A program made the position numbers and the translations under genes. Positions 59,403 through 64,000 of a stretch of 64,000 bases of DNA are shown in pieces. Source of the stretch: Brachybacterium vulturis (GTDB lineage: Bacteria > Actinomycetota > Actinomycetes > Actinomycetales > Dermabacteraceae); NCBI RefSeq assembly GCF_002407185.1, contig NZ_CP023563.1, forward strand, positions 2,356,001 to 2,420,000, read 5' to 3'. Below the pieces are notes generated by a model. It was not told where the DNA came from. It ran no database searches and was given only the letters and a program-made list of their open reading frames with translations. Each line of letters starts with the position of its first letter. The stretch's first letter is position 1.

Positions 59403-60085
59403 ACACCCCGTACTCGACCGACGGCCACTTCATCCACCCCAGCATCCTCAACGCCGACTTCATGTCCATCGGCACCGAGCTGGAGCGGATCTCCACCGCC
59501 GACAGCGTCCACGTCGACGTGATGGACAACCATTTCGTGCCGAACCTGACCTTCGGCCCCTCGATGGTCGAGCAGATCGTGCAGCGCAGCACGCTGCCCA
59601 TCGATGCGCACCTGATGATCGCCGAGGCCGACACCGAGGCCCAGGCCTACGCCGAGGTCGGGGCCTCCTCGGTCACCTTCCACCTGGAGGCCGCCCGCGC
59701 GCCCGTCAAGCTCGCCCGCGACCTGCGCCGCAAGAACGTCCAGGCCGGGGTCGCACTGCGACCGGCCACCCCCGTCGAGCCCCTGCTGGACATCATCGGC
59801 GAGTTCGACATGCTGCTGCTGATGACCGTCGAGCCGGGCTTCGGCGGGCAGAGCTTCCTGGAGTCCATGCTCCCGAAGATCCGCCGCGCCCGCGCGGCGA
59901 TCAGCGAGTCGAACCTGGAGGTGTCGATCCAGGTCGATGGCGGGGTCAGTCGCGAGACCATCGAGCGCTGCGCGGAGGCCGGCGCGAACGTCTTCGTCGC
60001 CGGGTCGGCGATCTACCGTGCCCAGGACGCCGCGGACGAGATCTCCGCCCTGCGCGAGCTCGCACAGCGCCACCCCACCCACTGA
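59399..60085 (+). CDS. rpe: Ribulose-phosphate 3-epimerase
   Basis: A 228-residue TIM-barrel enzyme of the pentose-phosphate pathway. IHPSILNADFMSIGTELERI, VHVDVMDNHFVPNLTFGPSM, MTVEPGFGGQSFLESMLPKI and QVDGGVSRETIERC carry the metal and catalytic residues. ATG 59399 overlaps the rsmB stop; earlier in-frame residues belong to antisense-free rsmB coding DNA and were rejected. Confidence 0.95.
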   Translation: MNTPYSTDGHFIHPSILNADFMSIGTELERISTADSVHVDVMDNHFVPNLTFGPSMVEQIVQRSTLPIDAHLMIAEADTEAQAYAEVGASSVTFHLEAARAPVKLARDLRRKNVQAGVALRPATPVEPLLDIIGEFDMLLLMTVEPGFGGQSFLESMLPKIRRARAAISESNLEVSIQVDGGVSRETIERCAEAGANVFVAGSAIYRAQDAADEISALRELAQRHPTH

Positions 60086-60103
60086 CCCCGCGGCAACGGC
60101 GAC

Positions 60104-60811
60104 ATGGACCTTCTGCAGTGGCTCTTCGATGCCCGCATCCAGTTCGAAGGGGGCCAGTTCCTGCTCCTGCGCGAAGTGCTGGGCAACGTCTTCGGACTGC
60201 TCAGCGCGCTGGGCGGGATACGACGGAAGGTCTGGGCCTGGCCCGTCGGCATCATCGGCAACGCCCTGCTGCTGACCGTGTTCCTGGGCACCGTGTTCGG
60301 CAGCCCGAACCCGGTGGACCTCTACGGCCAGGCCGGACGCCAGGTGATGTTCATCGCCACCGCGGTCTACGGCTGGGTCCGCTGGCGACAGGCCCGGGAC
60401 GCGAACGGCACCGCGGTCGAGCCGCGCTGGGCCTCCTGGGGCACCCGCGCCCTGCTCATCGTCGTGCTGGTCGGCGGCACCGCCGCGCTCACCCCGCTGT
60501 TCCGCATCCTGGGCTCCTACGAGCCGGTCTGGGCCGATGCCTGGATCTTCATGGGCAGCCTGCTGGCGACCTTCGGCATGGCCAAGGGCTGGGTCGAGTT
60601 CTGGCTGATCTGGGTGGCCGTGGACATCGTCGGCGTCCCGCTGCTGCTGAGCGCCGGCTACTACGCCAGTGCGTTCATGTATCTCTTCTACGGCGCCTTC
60701 ACCCTGATGGGCTTCTTCATCTGGTGGGGAGTGCGCAACCGCCACGATCTGGAGCAGGCCCGGGTCACGGTCGAGACCGCCCACCTGGATCCCACGGTGC
60801 GCCGGGACTGA
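60104..60811 (+). CDS. pnuC: Nicotinamide riboside transporter PnuC
   Basis: A 235-residue protein with seven hydrophobic segments. [19 protein letters not shown] and [20 protein letters not shown] are typical of PnuC, as are WRWRQ-type [11 protein letters not shown] and the C-terminal ALYLFYGAF-like [10 protein letters not shown] segment. It imports nicotinamide riboside for NAD synthesis by facilitated diffusion. It lies 19 nt after rpe with a weak ribosome site. Confidence 0.9.
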   Translation: MDLLQWLFDARIQFEGGQFLLLREVLGNVFGLLSALGGIRRKVWAWPVGIIGNALLLTVFLGTVFGSPNPVDLYGQAGRQVMFIATAVYGWVRWRQARDANGTAVEPRWASWGTRALLIVVLVGGTAALTPLFRILGSYEPVWADAWIFMGSLLATFGMAKGWVEFWLIWVAVDIVGVPLLLSAGYYASAFMYLFYGAFTLMGFFIWWGVRNRHDLEQARVTVETAHLDPTVRRD

Positions 60812-60863
60812 GCTGCTGCTGTCCGGCGGGCGGGCGACGGCGCGCGCGCCCGACCCGGACGCG

Positions 60864-60869
60864 TACCCT
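60864..60869 (+). promoter_or_regulatory. Leaderless -10 (TACCCT) for hisE
   Basis: TACCCT is followed by GGGGGC and then GTG 60876. Confidence 0.65.
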
Positions 60870-60875
60870 GGGGGC

Positions 60876-61139
60876 GTGAAGGATTTCGAGGCGCTGTTCG
60901 CCGAGCTCACCGACAAGGCCCGCACCCGACCCGAGGGGTCGGGCACCGTCCGCGAACTCGACGGCGGTGTCCATCAGATCGGCAAGAAGATCGTCGAGGA
61001 GGCCGCCGAGGTGTGGATGGCCTGCGAGTACGAGTCCAAGGACGACGCCGCGATGGAGATCAGCCAGCTGCTCTACCACCTGCAGGTGATGATGATCGCC
61101 AAGGACATCTCCCTCGAGGACGTCTACCGCCAGCTCTGA
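60876..61139 (+). CDS. hisE: Phosphoribosyl-ATP pyrophosphatase
   Basis: An 87-residue MazG-fold enzyme, second step of histidine synthesis. [17 protein letters not shown] carries the EExxE-like metal site, and [20 protein letters not shown] finishes the four-helix bundle. GTG start follows a leaderless promoter. It precedes hisG by about 100 nt, a common pair in actinobacteria. Confidence 0.95.
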   Translation: MKDFEALFAELTDKARTRPEGSGTVRELDGGVHQIGKKIVEEAAEVWMACEYESKDDAAMEISQLLYHLQVMMIAKDISLEDVYRQL

Positions 61140-61235
61140 GCCGTCGGCCGCTCGTCGCGGCCCTGACGCCGCTGTCCCTCCCGCATCTCCCGTCCCATCC
61201 CGTCCCATGGCCGCCGCAGCGGCCGAGGAGGATCC

Positions 61236-62093
61236 GTGCTCCGCATCGCCGTCCCCAACAAGGGCGCTCTCTCCGAACCCGCCGCCGACCTGCTGCAGGA
61301 GGCCGGATACCGGCGCCGCGGCACGGCGAAGGAGCTCGTCGTGGTCGACGAGGACAACGGCGTGGAGCTGTTCCATCTGCGCCCGCGCGACATCGCGGTG
61401 TACGTCGGCTCCGGCACCGTCGACGTCGGCATCACCGGCCAGGACATGCTGCTGGACTCCCGCACCCCGGCCGACGAGATCCTGCCGCTGGGCTTCGCGG
61501 GGTCGACCTTCCGCTTCGCGGCCCCCGCCGGCACCCGCAGCGACGTCTCCGAGCTGCAGGGCGCCCGCATCGCCACCAGCTACGAGAACCTCGTCGAGGA
61601 CTACCTCGCCCAGCGCGGCATCACCGCCGAGGTGGTCCACCTCGACGGCGCCGTCGAGTCCTCGATCCGCCTCGGCGTCGCGGACGTCATCGCGGATGTG
61701 GTCGAGACCGGCACCACGCTGCGCCAGGCCGGGCTCGAGCCCTTCGGCGAATCGATCATGACCAGCCAGGCCGTCCTCTTCTCCCGCCCCGGCATGGAGC
61801 TCGACGAGGAGGCCGCCCACTCCCTGGACGTGCTCGCCCGTCGCATCCGCGGCGTGCTGGTGGCCCGCGAGTACGTGATGCTCGACTACGACATCCCCTC
61901 CGCCCTCCTCGAGCGGGCGGTGCAGATCACGCCCGGGCTGCAGTCGCCCACGGTCTCGCCGCTGCACGGCGGGGAGTGGTCCGCGGTGCGGGCGATGGTG
62001 GACAGCGGCTCCGCCCACCGCATGATGGACGAGCTCTACGATGCCGGCGCCCGCGCCATCCTGGTCACCGCGATCCAGGCCTGCCGCATCTGA
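61236..62093 (+). CDS. hisG: ATP phosphoribosyltransferase, long form
   Basis: A 285-residue enzyme for the first step of histidine synthesis. LRIAVPNKGALSEPAADLL, VDVGITGQDMLLD, RIATSYENLVEDYLAQRGI and the PRPP loop DVIADVVETGTTLRQAGL are visible. The C-terminal ACT-like domain (from about residue 215) is the histidine feedback site, so it is the long, self-regulated form without HisZ. GAGGAGGA precedes GTG 61236. Confidence 0.96.
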   Translation: MLRIAVPNKGALSEPAADLLQEAGYRRRGTAKELVVVDEDNGVELFHLRPRDIAVYVGSGTVDVGITGQDMLLDSRTPADEILPLGFAGSTFRFAAPAGTRSDVSELQGARIATSYENLVEDYLAQRGITAEVVHLDGAVESSIRLGVADVIADVVETGTTLRQAGLEPFGESIMTSQAVLFSRPGMELDEEAAHSLDVLARRIRGVLVAREYVMLDYDIPSALLERAVQITPGLQSPTVSPLHGGEWSAVRAMVDSGSAHRMMDELYDAGARAILVTAIQACRI

Positions 62094-62094
62094 G

Positions 62095-62565
62095 ATGTCG
62101 ATGCGCACCCCCGGAGCGGACGCCGTCGGCGGGGAGCAGCGGGCCACGATCGTGCTGCGCCCCCGCGCGGTGCGGGTAGCCGCCTACTTCAGCGCGGTCG
62201 TGGTGATGGCGGGCATGATCGGCGGAGCGGTGATGATCACCAGCTTCCAGTGGGGAGGCCGGCTCGGTCTGCTCGCGGTCGGCGTGCTGGTGTTCCTCTT
62301 CTGCCACCTCGAGGCCTCGGTGAAGATCACCGCCCGCCCCGACGAGCTCGAGGTGCGCAACCTGATGCGCACGCGCACGCTGGAATGGCCGGAGGTGCTG
62401 GGGATCAGCTTCCCGATGGGGGATCCGTGGGCCCATCTCGACCTGGCCGACGGCCACACCCATCCGCTGCAGGCGCTCCAGCGCTATGACGGGAAGCGGG
62501 CCATCGCGGCCGCCCATCAGCTGCAGGCGCTGATCCGTGAGCGCGGGGAGGCCCCGCCCTCCTGA
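62095..62565 (+). CDS. PH domain-like membrane protein
   Basis: A 156-residue protein with two adjacent membrane helices near residues 25-75, followed by a short PH-like beta domain (KITARPDELEVRNLMRTRTL, then EWPEVLGISFPMGDPWAHL). Similar bacterial PH (DUF2581-type) proteins follow hisG in actinobacteria; function unknown. ATG 62095 begins 1 nt after the hisG stop. Confidence 0.82.
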   Translation: MSMRTPGADAVGGEQRATIVLRPRAVRVAAYFSAVVVMAGMIGGAVMITSFQWGGRLGLLAVGVLVFLFCHLEASVKITARPDELEVRNLMRTRTLEWPEVLGISFPMGDPWAHLDLADGHTHPLQALQRYDGKRAIAAAHQLQALIRERGEAPPS

Positions 62566-62577
62566 GCCGTCCCTGCC

Positions 62578-63693
62578 TCATTCACCGGGGGCGAGCTTCG
62601 CGGCGCAGCGCCCGGCCAGCGCCGCATACAGGAAGGGGGAGGGGTCCTCGGCGAGGGTCCTGCCCATCGTGGTCATCCGCACCGGCATCTCCTCGAGCGC
62701 ATCACGCAGACCCTTCGCATCCACCTCGGTGAGCTGATGGAGGACGCCGCGCTTCTTCGCCGGCTTGAGGATCGTGGATTTCACCTGTTTACGCACCGAC
62801 TCATGAAAACCGTTGTAACGGGAGTCGTGGCGCGGGACCACCGGCAGCTGCACCGGGGTGAGCAGAGCCCGTCCGTAGACGGTCGAGGAGTGATGGGACA
62901 GCCCGCGATGCCGCTCCCGCTCATCGGCCTCGGAGACCCGCAGGGTGGCCACGCCCCGGCCACCGAGCACCGCGGCGGCGTGGAGGGCCTCCGCCGCCTG
63001 CACCCCGGAGAAGCCCCAGCCGGTCCCGGTGCCCAGGTTCCCGGGTCCCTGGATGACGATCGCGACATCGGCGCCCACCACGTGCTTGGCCCCCAGCAGG
63101 GCGGAGTGCACGGTGACCGCTTCGAGGTCGCCGCCGAAGGACTGCCCCGCACTGATCACCGCCGAGAGCAGGTCCGCCTCGCGCAGCCGGGCCGCGCTGC
63201 GGGAGTAGGCCGCGGGGAGCGCCGCGGCGTCGGTGTGCACAGAGGCGATGCGCAGGGAGCGGCGCTGGGCGCGGATCCCGGCGATCAGCGCGGGGAGCGA
63301 GGAGTGCAGATCCGCGACGATCACCGGCATGCCCTCGAGGCGCTTGGCGGAGCGGAGGGTCTCGTAGTGCTCGCTGGCGGGGTCGTCGATCGCCTCGACC
63401 ATGGTCTGCATCGGGGTGTAGCGGGCCTTGACCATGTGCCCGTCGATCGCCTCCGCCTCCGGCAGCACCTCCGGGCGCGCCACCACCATGGCGTCGCCGC
63501 CCGTGCCCAGCTCGCGGCGCACGGCATTGGTGTTCAGCAGCACCGTCTCGCCCGGCTCCGGGCACCCGGTCAGCTCCCGGTAGGCGATCGCGGTGAGGAT
63601 CTCCGCGCCGCCCTCGAGCTCGATCTCGAGCCGATCCACCCCGGGCCAGGACCCCAGAGCGGCCTTCACGGTTCCCCGTTCCCATCGCAGCAT
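62578..63693 (-). CDS. DUF3866 family protein
   Basis: A 371-residue protein recognised as DUF3866 by its start LRWERGTVKAALGSWPGVDR and the blocks GHMVKARYTPMQTMVEAIDD, VVGADVAIVIQGPGNLGTGT and GWGFSGVQAAEAL. The glycine-rich middle resembles a nucleotide-binding fold, but no catalytic assignment exists that I know. It is divergent from pafB, as in many actinobacteria, and convergent with the hisG-PH genes. Confidence 0.88.
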   Translation of the reverse strand: MLRWERGTVKAALGSWPGVDRLEIELEGGAEILTAIAYRELTGCPEPGETVLLNTNAVRRELGTGGDAMVVARPEVLPEAEAIDGHMVKARYTPMQTMVEAIDDPASEHYETLRSAKRLEGMPVIVADLHSSLPALIAGIRAQRRSLRIASVHTDAAALPAAYSRSAARLREADLLSAVISAGQSFGGDLEAVTVHSALLGAKHVVGADVAIVIQGPGNLGTGTGWGFSGVQAAEALHAAAVLGGRGVATLRVSEADERERHRGLSHHSSTVYGRALLTPVQLPVVPRHDSRYNGFHESVRKQVKSTILKPAKKRGVLHQLTEVDAKGLRDALEEMPVRMTTMGRTLAEDPSPFLYAALAGRCAAKLAPGE

Positions 63694-63699
63694 GGCCCC

Positions 63700-63705
63700 A
63701 GCCTA
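63700..63705 (-). promoter_or_regulatory. Leaderless -10 (TAGGCT) for DUF3866
   Basis: On the minus strand TAGGCT is followed by GGGGCC and then ATG 63693. Confidence 0.6.
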
Positions 63706-63747
63706 GGCCGCGACGGCATATCGTCCCGCCCCGCGCTCCCGGGGAGA

Positions 63748-63753
63748 TACGCT
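63748..63753 (+). promoter_or_regulatory. Leaderless -10 (TACGCT) for pafB
   Basis: TACGCT is followed by GACGCC and then GTG 63760. Confidence 0.6.
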
Positions 63754-63759
63754 GACGCC

Positions 63760-64000
63760 GTGGCTTCGAAGAGTGTGGAGAGACTGCTCAACGTCATCAT
63801 GACGATCGGTTCGCGCCGTCGGATCGACCGCGCGAAGCTGTTCCGGGTGATCCCCGACTATGCCCAGGCGGTCTCCGACCAGGCCGCGGAGCGGATGTTC
63901 GAGCGTGACAAGGCCGCGATCATCGAGCTCGGCCTGCCGCTGGTGACCGAGCGCGACCTGCTGGACGAGAACACGGTCCACTACCGCATCGACGCGGCCC
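63760..64000 (+). CDS. pafB: WYL-domain regulator PafB, N-terminal part (partial)
   Basis: The 80 visible residues run off the window. ASKSVERLLNVIMTIGSRRR is the usual PafB start, followed by a winged-helix-like region with SDQAAERMFERDKAAIIELG, where WYL regulators bind DNA. PafBC activates the mycobacterial DNA-damage response and is usually encoded right after pafA; here it is about 10.5 kb away. GTG start is supported by the leaderless promoter. Confidence 0.85.
   Translation, partial: MASKSVERLLNVIMTIGSRRRIDRAKLFRVIPDYAQAVSDQAAERMFERDKAAIIELGLPLVTERDLLDENTVHYRIDAA

Overview
The window is a high-GC, gene-dense chromosomal segment from an actinobacterium. Pup ligase system genes, mycothiol ligase mshC, a DUF4191/RDD/glnA1 cluster and a stand-alone cysteine-free rpsD beside alaS fit Micrococcales. 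A Brachybacterium-like (Dermabacteraceae) host is my best guess, but it is inferred from gene content and order, not from a search. Much of the gene order matches Mycobacterium tuberculosis Rv2213-Rv2220 (pepA, dlaT, lipB, lipA, DUF4191, RDD, glnA1) and the Rv2097c-Rv2136c area (uppP, mshC, PAC2, trmI, arc/mpa, dop, pup, pafA).

Layout. 1-1083: end of an ABC exporter permease and a YCII protein. 1151-7068 (minus): ROK regulator, sugar-binding lipoprotein, two sugar permeases and a sulfatase, probably one sulfated-sugar uptake operon. 7416-7742: [2Fe-2S] ferredoxin. 7879-14653: a 6.8-kb integrated element bounded by 19-bp direct repeats, inserted at the last codons of glnA. It carries integrase, excisionase, a DnaB-N-like protein, a RepA-like ATPase, a protein resembling a terminase small subunit, several unknown small genes and a low-GC membrane-protein cargo gene. 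14639-24517: glnA, RDD, DUF4191, lipA, lipB, a pseudokinase-like membrane protein, dlaT and lpdA, i.e. lipoate synthesis beside the lipoylated E2 and the E3 that use it. 24665-28140: pepA, two membrane proteins, pyrD. 28645-31847: DUF222/HNH nuclease and rarA. 31996-38547: rpsD, alaS, ruvX, mltG, aroE and an unknown gene. 38640-40148: tRNA-Leu(GAG) and two SPOUT methyltransferases. 40161-42805: prepilin-type peptidase, membrane protein plus GntR pair, DUF5703 and an acidic protein. 42970-47162: uppP, mshC, PAC2, M50 protease. 47206-60085: trmI, arc, dop, pup, pafA, two FKBPs, priA, fmt, rsmB, rpe. 60104-64000: pnuC, hisE, hisG, PH-like protein, DUF3866 and the start of pafB.

Three points stand out. 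First, the glnA element has the gene order of a phage satellite (int, xis, replication, TerS-like, cargo) but no virion or conjugation genes, and it has dense GGAACC/GGTTCC repeats inside its replication ATPase gene. Second, the Pup locus has no proteasome genes: pup is followed after 4 nt by pafA, and the ARC ATPase lacks the usual C-terminal proteasome-docking tail. Third, at least thirteen genes have a TAnnnT -10 hexamer exactly 6-7 nt before the start codon, so leaderless transcription looks like the default here; this also fixes several start codons.
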